NCBI RefSeq assembly: GCF_000189635.1
Contig: NW_002476364.1
Coordinates: forward strand, 434,001 to 498,000
DNA: 64,000 nt
Origin: Tetrahymena thermophila SB210
Lineage: Eukaryota; Ciliophora; Oligohymenophorea; Hymenostomatida; Tetrahymenidae
Direction of reading: 5' to 3'
Both the position numbers and the translations under genes were made by a program. Below the pieces are notes generated by a model, which saw only the letters and a list, made by a program, of their open reading frames with translations, made no database searches and was not told the origin of the DNA. This document shows positions 37,938-51,100 of the stretch, in pieces (position 1 is the first letter of the stretch; every line of letters begins with the position of its first letter).

Positions 37938-38366
37938 TCAATTCTTAAAATAATTCTCAACAGGATTTTAATCATTTTAGAACATCCAATCTGTGTTATT
38001 AATAAATTACAAGTATTTTTTCATATCCTTCATCATATTTGGAATATTATTATCTTTTTATTTTTAATGTGCTATATAGGCTGGTGGAGTTTCTATAATT
38101 TATGTATAAAAATATTACTTTAATTTAAAATCATTACTAATTGCTAAATAATTACTTGTTTATTTCATTTTGAAATGTGGAACTTATCTTTATGGGCCAT
38201 TATCTGGTTAATTAATTTCCAGTTCAAATGAATATTCATCCTAAGAACTTCCAACATTATTTTAAACTACCTAAGAATGGGTGGGAACTTAGTTGCTTCT
38301 TTAATATTAGCTTTGCATATGAGAGTGCTCAACTTATCTATCTTGCTAAATTTGATTTGAAGACAT
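37938..38366 (-). CDS. Small hypothetical protein, 142 residues
   Basis: An uninterrupted minus-strand frame from ATG 38366 to TGA 37938-37940 that opens only with TAA/TAG as Gln. The 38170-38360 stretch is distinctly less A/T-rich than the surrounding kilobases, which is what drew attention to it. The product starts MSSNQIQQDRQ, is polar and Gln/Ser/Asn-rich for about 65 residues, then has a more structured part (LAISNDFKLKQYFYTQII, ETPPAYIAH, KDMKKYLQFINNTDWM). There is no signal peptide, membrane span or cysteine motif. No family recognised. It sits head to head with the VPS18 gene about 550 bp away. Codon use and composition favour a real gene over chance, but there is no domain to confirm it. 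Confidence 0.62.
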
Positions 38367-38915
38367 TTTTTATATTAATTTGCTAAATGCAATTTTTGTT
38401 TGTTTGTTTGTTTGTTTGTTTGAATTTTTCAAATTTAACAAATTATTAAAAATATAAAATTTTTGCACTGTTTTTCGTTTAGCAAAAAAAGCTGTTTGTT
38501 ATTAGAATTTTATTAGATTAAATTTGCTTTATACTTTTCATAGTATTTAAAATATTTTTTATTTAATTTATTTAAAAAATTTGTGTTTGTTTAATCTTCA
38601 TATTTAATTGTAATAGAATTCAAATTTTGTTTAAATAAATAATTTTTGGTATTTTAAAATATTTCTGACTAGAATAACAAGAGATCTTTATATCTTATTT
38701 AATTTATTTTTAATTGATAACAAATTTTAGATAGATGACAATTTATATGCTTATTAATTAAATAAAAATATATCCAGTTTGCAATTTGACTTTGCAAATA
38801 TTTTTTAATTATTTATTTATATTTTTAATATCTTTTTTGTATAAAGTTGTAAGAGTAAAAATTTAATTGGTATTAGATTTTAGTTATAGAATTTAAGGTT
38901 AAATATTGCGTAGAG
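38367..38915. other. Divergent promoter region of the small gene and VPS18
   Basis: A/T-rich; contains a TTTG repeat run at about 38397-38422. No conserved element was recognised. Confidence 0.55.
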
Positions 38916-41900
38916 ATGTCGTTCAAAGAAGTGGCAGTTTAAGGCTATCAGCGTAATAGAAATAATGCTGGCATAGCAAATTCTGAAAATAGTAAATCAA
39001 ATAAATAGCAATACTATAATAGCGGAGTATCTACATCTATATAAGAAGAAAGTGAAATATAGGAATCACTTTAATGGGGCGACCCTAAACAAAGAGAAGA
39101 AGAAATAGTTGGATTTTAAGAAAAATAAGTTGACTATAGCTCTCCTATAGAAGTTAAAAATTTATATATCTCTCTGCCTTAGCAAAAAATAAAGCATTTA
39201 GCAATATCATAAAAATCTGCTGTTGCAATTACTGAAAATAACATGGTGATAAGATGGAAATTCGAAAAGTAAATAAATTTCAACAGAAAAATTTAGAAAA
39301 TAATTTATCTTTAAATTCAGATGAATATCGTCCAAATTTAAATAAAAATGTGAATTTTCCAAGAAGTTTAACGAAATTATTAAATATTTAATATAGTGGA
39401 TATGACACGTATGAATCGATGTCGTTGCCTGAAAAAGTGTCTGGCTTATCATTAGGAGGAAAGTTAGCAAATGTAGGTGGAAAGATAGGAGGAAAAATCA
39501 TTCCATTTAAAAGATTTAAAAAATATTAAAATGATAAAGAAGTAGAAAGGTAAAAGCGAAGAATTATAGATAGAGTTTACATGGATAGAGTAGGATAACA
39601 TTGTATTATTACTAATAATACAGGTTATACCTACTATTTGAATCATAACTCATCATAAGTTAAGCCTTTACCGAAGCTGAAGAGAATAATTCTAAAAAGT
39701 GTTATGTTTGATGATAGATAGGCATACAAAACACTGTATTTAAAGATTTTTTTTCATTAATTAATACTAAATTTTGGTTGGTTTTTTGGAAAAGCAAACC
39801 GATCAGAAATTCTTATTTTACTTAAATCTCCTTATTAGAACAAAGGCAATAAAAAAATAGATGCATCGATTTATTTATCTATATTTATAAACAAATAAAC
39901 AGGTTAGATGACAAAACTTTTTTGTTTGGTAGTGAAAATAATTCGATTTATTAGTGCAAACTAGAGTATAATGAAAAAGATGGTCAATTCTATGAGACAG
40001 TTCCTCAGTTGCTTATATCAATTCACGATGAGAAACCAAAATTTATCACAGATATAAAAATACTTCATAATAAATTTGGAGCTAGGAAAGGAGAAGTTCA
40101 AACTATTGTTTTAGCATCAACCAATTCGCAAATATATTTTTTTTGTAAATCAGCAAAAGAGTAAAAAATAATAAAACTTTTTTTTAAAGATGATTAAATA
40201 TTTTTATTTTTTAAATTTAAGACTTCTGACGTTTGATTAGCTTTTTAAAGAATATGACAATGTATAAAGTATGCTTTATACAATGCCAACTCCAGCAAGT
40301 CATCTTTCTTTTACAGATTTGTGTTATGAATACGATTCTAAGTTGAGGAGAAGATGTCGCTCATACATTTATACTAATGGAAATTATTTGCAGTATTATA
40401 AATTTCCCGAAAAGGAAGGAGTGGAAGAAATCGATGATAACTTCTTTAGAACAGTTAATTATTTTAATTATGGAAAAGAAATATAAACAAGTGATCATAA
40501 AGCAGAACTGAAGGTCAAAGATATGCCTTTAGGAGTTGGAATTACACTTTATCATTACATTATTCTACATAGTGACTCTGTTTCTGTACTTTCACAGATT
40601 ACACAATAGGTTGTATTTCATGAAAATTTAACTAAGCTTGGCAAAATTTATGGAATGGTTAACGATATGTATTAGATTATTTATTTTTTCTTTATTAAGA
40701 TAATATATGTTAATCCTAAATAAATAAAATTAAAAGGGAGAATAAATGCTATTGGATATATGGAGAGAGTAAGATTGTTAGACTTTTTATTAAAAACGAA
40801 TTTGAGCAGTCTTGGAGAATTTATTTGGAGCTAAAAAACTATGAAAAAGCTTACTAATTATGTAGAAAGACAGAGAGTGAGTTTATACCTACTATAAGTC
40901 TTTAATATGGAAATTAGTTATTTGATTAATAAAAATACAAAGACGCAGCACGTATTTATTTGGAAAGTAGTTTAGGGTTTGAAGAAGTCTTTGTGAAATT
41001 TTAAGTAAATTAAAAAAAAAAAGATTTTAGGATGAAAATTATTTAATTTATTAAATTATATAGGGAATTGATATTAGAGTACAAGAAGGATTAGCAGAGT
41101 ATATTCAACTGTTTTTATTAAAAAATGAAAGAGTTCTCTAAGAATTTTAGATTAGAGTACTTACTAATTGGCTAGCTGATTTTTATATCCACAAAGTAAC
41201 AATTCTAAATCAAAGAGTTTATGGAGCTAAAAATAAGATCCCAGCTCCAAACGAGATTTCAAAAGACAGTTTAATCTTAGATATGAAAGAAAGTTATGAA
41301 GTTTTAAAGAGATTTATGGATAAGTATCAAAAATATTTGATTGAAGATCTTATTTATGAATTGATGAGTTCATATGGCTAGTTAGAGCTATGCTTAAACT
41401 ATGCCCTGTAAAAGGAAAATTACTAAATGGTAATCGGTAATTACATTCACTCTGAAAGATACTCTGAAGTAATTAATATTTAATTTTTTTTATTTATTTT
41501 TATCAATAAAATACAACAAAAATTTATTATTTAAAATTTTAAATTGATGAAAAAAATAATTTTATTTGTTAGGCAATTTAAGTGATGAGAAATATGCCAA
41601 ATTGTACTGAGTTTGCTTACAAATACAGCGATATTTTGATGAAAAAGGAAACAAAATAATTTATTGATCTTTTAAAAAACAGTATTTAAAAATTTGAACC
41701 TTCTCGTATCATGAGGAGTTTGATGGAAATTGAAAAAGAAACTCCTTAATTTGAAGAGGGATTTTAATTTATAAAATATTGCATCAACGAAAGAAAGCTT
41801 CGTGAATAAATTGTCCATAATATCTACATTTTTTATTTATCAGAGCACAAAGATAAAAATTTGTTTACTGAATACATGATAGAAACAGAAAAGAAGATTT

Positions 41901-43152
41901 TGAATGGAAAGCAACAGAGAGAATATTTCGATATGAATTTTGCTTTCAATCTAGCAAAGGCTCACAATTTTGTAAGAGCAACAATATCTCTTTTAGCGTA
42001 AATAGAAAATATAATTATTTTAATGAGTTTTATATTTGAGGAGTCTCCTTATTTTTAACTCATTTTTATTAATCTAAAGAATGAAAAAATTGTTTGAAGA
42101 AGCTGTTCAAATAGCGATTGAAAATAACATGATCGATGTAGCTATTGAATATGCTTAGTTATCTGAGCAAATAGTTATTTATGAATCCCAGAAAACATGG
42201 ATGAAAGTATTTTTAGATTTAATTTCAAACCAAATTGTTAGATTCATAAATTTATTTAAGATAATAGAACACATGATGAAGACAGAATAAAATGGTCCAT
42301 AAAAGATTGAAAAAATATTTGTAATTTATTTTTCAATTCATTCATAAATTTTTCATTTTTTTTAATTAAAAAATGTTTATTATATTCATGATTTTCTAGG
42401 TTGAAATTTAATTATTTTCTATGTTATTTTTGTAAATTTAAGTTTTATCATTAAATATTTTTTGATTAAATTTAACGAAGAATGTAATGGAATAATGTGC
42501 TTATATTAAAATTGAAGACCTAATACCTTACTTTGATAATAATATGCCTCTATCTTTGTTTAAGGGTAAGATAGAAGAAAGTGTGAGGAGCTATTAGGAG
42601 GATATTGTTGGGTTAAAAAATGAAATTAACTATAAAAATGAGAAATTGGAGGAATTGAAAGGAGAGCTTAGTAAGCAAAACGGGAAATACATGAGAATAA
42701 GCGAGAAATCAACATGCTACATATGCTCTGAATTTTTATTAAATAATGACTTTATTACATTCCCTTGTGATCATCATGTCCACAAAAAATGTGCTATCTA
42801 ATACATTTAATCTAAGTAGCTTTATACTGCTGAAGAAATATAGGAAATAATTTCTCTTACAGAGAGAATAGCTATGCTTCGTAGAAATGTCAGATCGTAT
42901 GATCCTAATCAAGTAAAAAAATGCATAGAATTCTACACTTAAGTGTATCGTTCTTTCAATCAAACAAATAATTCAAAAGAAGATTAAATCTATAAATATG
43001 TGATTAACTATGAAAGTGACATAGTTAAATTAAAATAATTTAATAAATAACTTGATGATTTGATTTGTAAAGAATGTCCTTTGTGTGGTCCTATACATGC
43101 TAGTCTTGCTTTCTAGAACTATGAAAAAGATAATTCTTGGACTATTGAATGA
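38916..43152 (+). CDS. VPS18: Vacuolar protein sorting protein VPS18 (HOPS/CORVET subunit)
   Basis: Nine exons (38916-39268, 39364-39735, 39903-40160, 40222-40668, 40737-41004, 41064-41468, 41573-41997, 42080-42320, 42481-43152) give about 1,146 residues, near the ~970 of animal VPS18. VPS18 is a core subunit of the CORVET and HOPS complexes, which tether endosomes and lysosomes/vacuoles before fusion. The N-terminal half is beta-rich (the propeller); the middle is a helical clathrin-repeat solenoid (EQSWRIYLELKNYEKAYQLC onwards). The segment CAYIKIEDLIPYFDNNMPL is the typical VPS18 lead-in to a coiled coil and the C-terminal RING-like zinc site: CYIC (about 1001-1004), then CDHHVHKKC, and CPLCG near residue 1122. 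Family assignment rests on that ordered C-terminal block. The first intron is the least certain: its acceptor could be 39363 or 39366, and the skipped stretch also reads as open protein in another frame. Confidence 0.88.
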
Positions 43153-43895
43153 AAATTTCATAAATTTTATATATAAAAGCTTTTATTTATATTCTAAACT
43201 TATATATTTCACTTCAACAAAAATGATTCGAAATTCTATTAAATTATTTGTAGCTAGCTAGCAAAGCTAAATAGCTACTTACTTGCTAATAAAAATTTAA
43301 TTGAATATTAAGTATATTTGCAAAAGATATTTAATAAAAAATTTTTACAATAATAAAACTCTTGATTTTAATAAATCATCATTTTATTTAAAGTTAATAA
43401 AATTACTATTTATTTGATTAAATTTTTATTTACTAAATTTAAAATGTCTATAACATGCAGTAGATGTAAAGATATAACAAGAAAAATATATCATATGCTA
43501 ACAATTACTTTTACATTTTTATATTCATTTTTGAGTAAGAGTAATAGTTAGTAACTGTATAGGATTGTATTTTTTTAAATTTTCTAAGATTCTTGAGAAA
43601 TTAAAGCCATTTTATCTTAGCCCTAACTCAAGATAAACTAGTATAAAACGAAAAACAAGTTTACTTGTAATCATTTGTGTTAAGAATTAAATTAATTGGT
43701 ATTAAATAATAACTTTGGTAAACTGTTTCTATGAGTTAAAGCATAATTTAAATAGGTTTGTTGTCTATTCTGAACAATTAAATCTAAAGAATTAATTGAA
43801 AAAAACATTTGTAAATTAATACATAAATAGATAAACAGATATATAAATAAATATATAGATAGGTTTAGTAAAATAGCGACTGATTAAGAGTAGAA
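43153..43895. other. Intergenic A/T-rich region
   Basis: It lies between VPS18 and the four-span protein gene, both plus strand. A 50-codon frame at 43444-43596 begins with a CxxC motif but is not convincing. A GCTAGCTAGCAAAGC patch is near 43253. Confidence 0.5.
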
Positions 43896-44840
43896 ATGGA
43901 AATTCAAGATATTTAATAAAAAGAATACTTTATCAGCTTCTTAAACAAATACCCATAGATTATAAATTCAGTATTTATTTTTACGATATTTCAGCTTATC
44001 TTTTTACTTTATGTGAGTATAATCTACAAGTATCACAAATGCTAGAACATATCTTCGATCATATTTTTGCTGCTTATTGGTGCTTTGTTTTTTTTACTGC
44101 TCAAAAAAGAAAACAATGCTTAATAGAGACTCAAAATAATTTTGTTCGTAACAATAGTAGCAGTCATTTTGATGTTGAATATGATCATTACTTTAAATGA
44201 AAGGACAATTTGTAATATTTCAGTTTGCCATGATAATAATATCTTTTAAGAGAATATAAATGTTGTTATGAAAGCCCTTAAAAAAGATAAAAGAGTTTGT
44301 GATTAGTTGAATAAAAATTCATCACAAGGCAAGGAATAATAGTTTGAAGACTCTTATTCTGGTAGCATTAATTTTATATGGATGATATTATGCTAATTTT
44401 ATGAATCTCTATCAATGGAAAAGGCTTGCGATTTGACAATTACAGATAACAATGTGTTTATAAATTATGAATATCTAATTGTGTGCTTAATCTACTTTAT
44501 ATCTTTGCTTTTGATAGTCTTCCTCATGGTAGAAATCCTTTTAAAAGCTTACTATAAAACAGAATAGGAACCTGAAAGCTAAAATATTCCATTAATTGAA
44601 TACTATCAAAAAAGCAGCATAAACTAAAAGGACTAAAACGATACAGCTATTTATTTAGATAACTAAATTTATAATTAGTAGAATTACAACAACAATATTT
44701 TAGTTAACAGTAACAGTAACATAATAAATCCTTTAGATAATATAACTTCTGACTAAAGCAGAGTAAGAAAATTAGATGAACAACTCACAAATCAAATATA
44801 TTAATAACAGTACAATCAACAATAAAATAATCACTACTGA
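43896..44840 (+). CDS. Tetraspanin-like four-span membrane protein, 314 residues
   Basis: One intronless frame from ATG 43896 to TGA 44838-44840. The N-terminus is cytosolic and short, followed by three hydrophobic spans (about residues 22-45, 52-73 and 83-108), a loop of about 95 residues containing six cysteines (C-x4-C, then single cysteines), a fourth span (about 203-228) and an Asn/Gln-rich cytosolic tail of about 85 residues. That layout (three spans, a large cysteine-bearing loop, one span, tail) is the tetraspanin plan. The diagnostic CCG motif at the start of the large loop is missing (here C-N-I-S-V-C), so it may be a divergent tetraspanin or an unrelated ciliate family with the same topology. 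Likely at the cell surface or in vesicles; partners unknown. Confidence 0.75.
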
Positions 44841-45561
44841 TTTCAAAAAAACCATTTGTATTTAACTTTATAAAAATAAAACAAATTTATAAAAATTGTC
44901 TTTTGTTTAAAAAATTTATTGTCTTTATCAAAAAAAATTATTTTTTAATTGATTGGAAACTGTAATTTAAATAAAAAAGTTAATAAGATTATTTATTTTA
45001 GATTTAAAAATTATTTCTAATACATACTCTAAACATTTTAGAAATATCAAAAAAAATTAAGAATTTTAATTTAGTTTCTGATAAATATTTTTAAATAAAT
45101 TATTTGTGCATTAATAGCAATTCATATCATAATCTCAAAATTTATTGAAGGTAGAATTTTAAAATTTATTTTAACAATAGTTTAATAAAAATTATAAGAA
45201 TTAATTAAATATACCATAAAAAAATTAACTTAACTAGATAAATTTATTTGAATAAATGTTAAATTTACAGCAATTACTATTAATTAAAATTATTACATTA
45301 ATGTGAATAAATAAATAAATAAATAATAAAAATTTACAATAAACTTAAACTTTTTATTCGGAAAGTATTTGTAAATTCTTATGTTTATTTACAATTATTA
45401 ATATTTAAACCTTAAAAAATTATAAAATATTTTTAAATAAATAAACAAATAATAAATCAAGATGCTTGTTAATATTAAATTTATAAAATTTCAATTTTTT
45501 CTCTCTATTCAACTTTATACAAATAAATATTTAGAAAATAAAAGGCAAATAGATAACTTTT
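44841..45561. other. Spacer between convergent genes
   Basis: Very A/T-rich with AATA repeats near 45305-45330. No gene or RNA was seen. Confidence 0.6.
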
Positions 45562-46700
45562 TCAATCCTTGCCAAGATAAATATCAGTACAAAATGGTAT
45601 GAATAACTTTATGTCAAAACCGGGTTTAATGTAGAGCTAACCTGTGTATGTATTTTTTACTTTTTTCACTTGCTTTTTAGATTCAATAACTTTAGATTAA
45701 TTGAAATCTTCAATTCCAAGCTTTTTTTATAAACGCTAGTTTCTTTTTATAATTGAAAACAAAAAATATTGAACAACAGTAAATGAAAAAATTTAAATAA
45801 ATTTGTTTACTCTTATTCTTGCATTAATATTTTATCAGATATCATTTGATTGTTGTTTTACTTTTGACTTTGCTTTTTTTCTATTCTACGAATTTCCTTT
45901 GCATTTATAAACCATATTCTAAAGAAATTTTTCACTACTTGATACTTTTAATTAGCCCTAATTTTGTGATTAATGATATGATCTCTTATTTTTGTTTCTA
46001 TATCAGTACTAATCATTTTTGTCTGGCTTTCTTTATATAGGTCTTTGTCTTTGAATTTGAGCTCTTCTTCTTTTTCTTAAATCTTCATCTAATACATAAA
46101 AAAATAGGTAAACAAAGTTTCCTTTCATTTTATTCACTTTGAACTTACATATTCGCTAATAATTTATTTATAATTTTCACTGCTAGTCTTTTTTGTAGAA
46201 GTCAGAGCATAGTTAGGAACTTAATTTCTATATTGCTCATATTGCAGCAGACGATCAACAGGAAAGTCTACTTTTATTTTTTCTTTCTTTTTATTTACTA
46301 CTGAAGAATCTCTATTTTATTAAGAGTTATTTCTTTTGTTCATATTGCCAAAATAAATATCTTTGCCAGATAAGCCTATATCATTTTCTTAATATTCTAC
46401 TAAGTCTTCTTTTATTTCATTTTCAATATCAAACTTGTTATTAGGTTTGTTAAGTTTAGGCATTTAGCGACTTTAACTGTTTAGACTTTTGTCTGAACTT
46501 AAATTACTCTATTTTTCTTTCTATAAAAATTATGCTTTTTCATTATTTGAGCTCCCCGAGAGACTATCTATATCTTTATCTTCTTCACTCTTTTTTTCAT
46601 GCTATGTAAATGTAAATTATTTTCCTTATTTATGAGAGTAAGAGTTAGGAACATCCTCTTCATCCAATTCCTAAATTTAATCGAATTGCTTTTTGTTCAT
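45562..46700 (-). CDS. Lysine/glutamate-rich hypothetical protein, 336 residues
   Basis: Three exons (minus): 46700-46149, 46088-45811, 45742-45562, joined in phases 0 and 2; stop TGA 45562-45564. The first ~150 residues are highly charged and Ser/Asn-rich, probably disordered (DEEDVPNSYSHK, DKDIDSLSGSSNNE). The central ~110 residues form a charged helix or coiled coil (KIQEKEEELKFKDKDLYKES, then RIWFINAKEIRRIEKKQSQK). A short C-terminal segment is less polar (LYIKPGFDIKLFIPFC). No known domain, signal peptide or span. The basic/acidic character would fit a nuclear or cytoskeletal protein, but nothing in the sequence decides this. The gene is separated from both neighbours by long A/T-rich DNA. 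Confidence 0.75.
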
Positions 46701-48114
46701 TTAAAGTAATAAGAAATATTTACAAAACGAGCAATATTTATTTATGTTTTTATAATTTTGATTGAATGATTTATCTATCTATCTATCTATTTAAAAAACT
46801 GTAAATTTTTAAATTCTATCTTCAATTTTCAAGCAAGATTTCTATTTTCTAAACGAAATAATAATTCATTCATTTATGTGTGTATTAGAATCAAGAATAA
46901 ATATTTATAAATATTATTAACTTTATAATTTAATTAGCATTTATATATAATTGATTAAATTATTTAACATAATTCTTAAAAATATATAATTTACTTCTTG
47001 CCATAAAAAATGCATAAATATATCACCACCAATTTTTTTTAGGTTTTCTTAAAGAAAATATCCATAAATTTTTTTTAAGTGAATATCTAATCAATAAAAC
47101 AATAAATATGAATGAAGTTTTTATTGAAAAAAAAAAAAATTCATATGAACAAATGGATAAAAACAAATGCTGTTTTTTCTTAAATTATGAATAAAAACAA
47201 AAAAAAGATCATTTTTTATAAAATTTAAATACAAGATTATAAATTATTTCTTAAGGTTTACAAACTGAAACTCAATATTAAAATAATTAACTCAGAAAAT
47301 ATTTACTAAAAATTTAAAATGGACTTAATTTATTTTGCATCATAATTAAAGAATATAAAATTTATATTAGTTTTTTATTTAATTTAAGATATTAATTTAG
47401 TTATTCATAATTTGAATCAATATTTTATCAATAAATTACAAAAAAATAAATTTTAATAAAATTAATTTGTATAATAAATAACCTTTAATAATAAGCAGAA
47501 TATTTTATTTCTAAATATTTGCTTTTTGATTATTACGTGTTATATTTTTATTACAAAAAGTTAGTTAAATTTGATTTAAATATCTTAATAATATAAAAGT
47601 AAATGATTTTTGTGAAGTAAAAATATAAATTATGTATGAAACATAATTATTTGATTTTGAAAAATTTATAAATAGAAATTAAAAAGGTTTTATAAAATAA
47701 AAGTAAATAGATATTTTTTATTTTTATTCTTAGGTTTTTTTCTGAAAATTTTAAAGACTATATATACTTGGTAGATTTCATTTAAAACTAGGGATGGGTA
47801 GATCATGATTATGGATTTTATATTATCTATAATTATTTATTTATTATATTTTATTTATTTATTTATTTGTTTTTTATAATAATTAGTTAGGCACACAATA
47901 AAATGGTAATTTGAGTTTTGGCTATTAAATTTTGTTTTTTCATTAATTCATTCATTCATTCATTAATATTTATTTATTTAATATTTTATTGATGTATTTG
48001 TTTTATCAAACTCATTCACTCTTTTTTTAATTTGTTCATTTAGTTGTTTATTAATTCATTCACTGGTGATTATTAATTCAAATAGTTAATTATTTGTTAT
48101 TGGAAAGTTTGTTT
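46701..48114. other. Intergenic A/T-rich region
   Basis: It holds the upstream side of the 336-residue gene and the 3' flank of the giant coiled-coil gene. ATTCATTC and ATTTATTT runs are near 47855-47990. Nothing else was recognised. Confidence 0.6.
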
Positions 48115-51100
48115 TCAAAAATGTTTAGCTATGAATGGGTTTGAAACTAAGCGATTGTTTTACCAAACTCCAGTTATGACTTCTCCGTTGTTAGTGTGGT
48201 ATGTACCTTCACCGTGGACTTTACCATCTTAGAAATGACCTACAAATTTATCGTTGTTGCAGAGTATCAGAGTTCCTTGACCGTGCATTAAATTATTTTT
48301 GAATTCTCCACTATAGAATTACCAAGACTTAGAGAGAGTTTCAAAATTACGGTAATCGAATGGTGTATTTGAGAATGAAACGAAACGATTTCTGAGACGA
48401 CCAGAACCATGATACATGTCATATTCCCATTCACCGTTATATATGTCAATGCCATGCTCATCTTTTAAGATTCCATAACCATGTCTCTTATCTGACTTCC
48501 ATTCGCCTTCGTAGATTTCGCCATTTTAATAGTAATAACAACCAGTTCCATGTCTGAGGTTGCTCAGTCTCTCACCTTCATATCTAGGAAGTAAATTTGT
48601 GTTAGCGTTAGTATTGCTTTTATCGCTTCCAGCTGCTTTCTTGGAGTTACTGTTATTGTTGGAACTATTTTTAATAGCGTTAAATTATCCTTATTAAGTT
48701 TGATTTTATTTTGAATAATCTAACTTGAGAGGAGCAATTGGAGATATGCTTGAAGTGGATCCTATATTTGGACTAGTTGTAGCTGTCTGTGAGCGCTTTG
48801 AAGACATCAATTACTGCTATTATTAAACAGGAAGGTAATTTTACTATTGAGCTACTATCTATGCATATGTTTTAGTGTTAAAATAATGCTCTGGAGGACT
48901 GTTAGAATGTGGGCTTTTTTAGTAATATTGCATAGATGGGTCAATTAATGAAGATTGGGCTAGGACAGCATTGAAATTATGAGTTGATTGAGAAGGAGAT
49001 ATTATCATTTATTGTTGATTTTGAATATAATTTTATCCAAATGATTGAGGAGCTGAAGTAGCTGCTTGAAGTTGTATTTAATTTTAGTTTGATTGAATCT
49101 ATGCCTGGTTACTCATAATTGAAACTGCGGCATTTAGATTAAGCTAGTGTTATTGTTTTGCGTTTGCACTTTTTAGTGATTTTAGTAAATTTTCATTCTT
49201 ATGTAGAAGATTCTTGGATCTTTCTATGCATTTTAAATACATTTAATCTAAGAAATTATTGTTATTATTTTAACTGTTTTGCATGTTGTTTGCACTAGAT
49301 ATGCTGCTATTTATGTTCGATATTTAAGAGATATTACCTCCTCCATTTTGGAGACTGCCAACTCCTATAGCTTATGGCATTGACTTTCTATTTCTTTCCA
49401 AAATCATATCTTATGAGCTCAGATTACTGGCACCTCCAGTAGGTGATTAGACTTAGAAGGATTATTGAGTGCTTCCTAGTAATTTAGATTAGCTATCACC
49501 TTAATTGTTTTGAATAGACTGAATACTTTAATAGTAGAGCATATTAGCACTATGATTTTTGGTTCTTCTATCAGTAGCATAGTCGGTAATCTTTATAATT
49601 TAAAAATAATTATTCATATTGACATTTTTTAGGAAATTTTACCTATTAATTTGAGCCAGTAGCAATCTTGAATCCAGTTTTACGTTGAGGAGAAATATCA
49701 CTGATAACCTTTTTATCTCTTGGTGTAATTTCTAAATTGTTTTCTTCTTTGTTTAATTTCAATTGTAAAATCTCATGTTCCTTACTCTTGATAATTTGCT
49801 TAAGAGCTTGTATTTAATCATGGAATTCGTCTTCGAGCTTTGAGAGCTTCTTGCCATATCCATCACTGCCTTCTGAAGGTAAAGGATAATCTTTATTTGA
49901 AAAAATTTAAATATAAATAAATAATTTAATAAATATTATTTGTTTGAATTACTTTCATTGAGATCATCATCCTATTAATTGTAAACTTCTTCGTAAACTT
50001 TTTATTAATATTCATGTATTTTATCTTGAATTTTTGCTTGATTGTCATTTTGAATGTCTGTCAAAGACTTAGGGTTCTTTAAGTTATTTGGAGAAGTAAA
50101 TTTAGATCCTGAAGTTGGAATATTAAAATGCTATCTGTTATCAACATTTTGTAACTAAATTGCTTGCTCTAACTCAACCAGCATGCTAATTCTGTCTTTT
50201 TTAAGCATCTCATTTTGTTAAGCAAGTTGGTGATTAACTTGTTTAATTTGATTTAGCTCTACTTCTATCTTGCTTTCCTTATCCTTTATTTTGTTTATTA
50301 ATTAATTCTTTTTTTCTTGTATTTCAGTAAGGCTACTTTCAAGTATTTCACATTTATTTTTTAGCATTTCGTTTTATTGCTTGTATTGCTCAACGATCTT
50401 GTTGTCAAGAATAAGATCTTTGACTTGCAATTATAATTCTTCGATTTCTTGATTCTTTTTGGCTAATTCTTTATTGTTTTGCTAACTCTGTTAGATGAAT
50501 GTGTACTACTTCTTTATTTCTTGATTTTATTAATCTAATTAACCTAAAAGTTCATTGAGTTTTTTTTCTTTTTCATTAACTTTTTAATCTTTTTCTTGTA
50601 ATTTTAATTTAATTTCCTAAAGTTGAGTTTCTAATTCAGCAATTTTATCTTTCTATTCGCTATCCTTTTGTTGGTATTAGTCCTCAATCGTTCTTATTTA
50701 TGCTTTCAACGATTTATTCTCATTTTATTCATTTTATAATTATTCAGTTAATTCTGAAACTTCAGCTCCGTTATCGTTATTTTGTTAGACATAAGCAGGT
50801 GAAGGTTAATTATTTTATTTGGACATTTCTTCAAGTTATTCTGTTAAATATGAATTCTTTTGCTCAAGCATGGCTTTTTATCTAGTCAACTCAACTAAAG
50901 GATTTACAGTTAACAACTTATCTTCTTCATCTCCATTTTATTCGTCTAAGGGTTCTTGCTTTTTAATTACTTATGAAACAAGTTCGCTAAGTCTCTCCTT
51001 ATATTTTACTAAAAAAGGATAAATAAATATCCAAGATATATTTTTAAATCATTTTTATTTTACCTAATTTATCGTTATCTTTCCTGAGATTATCGATTTC

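Noticed and set aside
43444-43596. 50-codon plus-strand frame starting with a CxxC motif
   Set aside because: It is short, compositionally like the surrounding spacer, without introns or relatives, and no better than chance in A/T-rich DNA with only TGA as stop.
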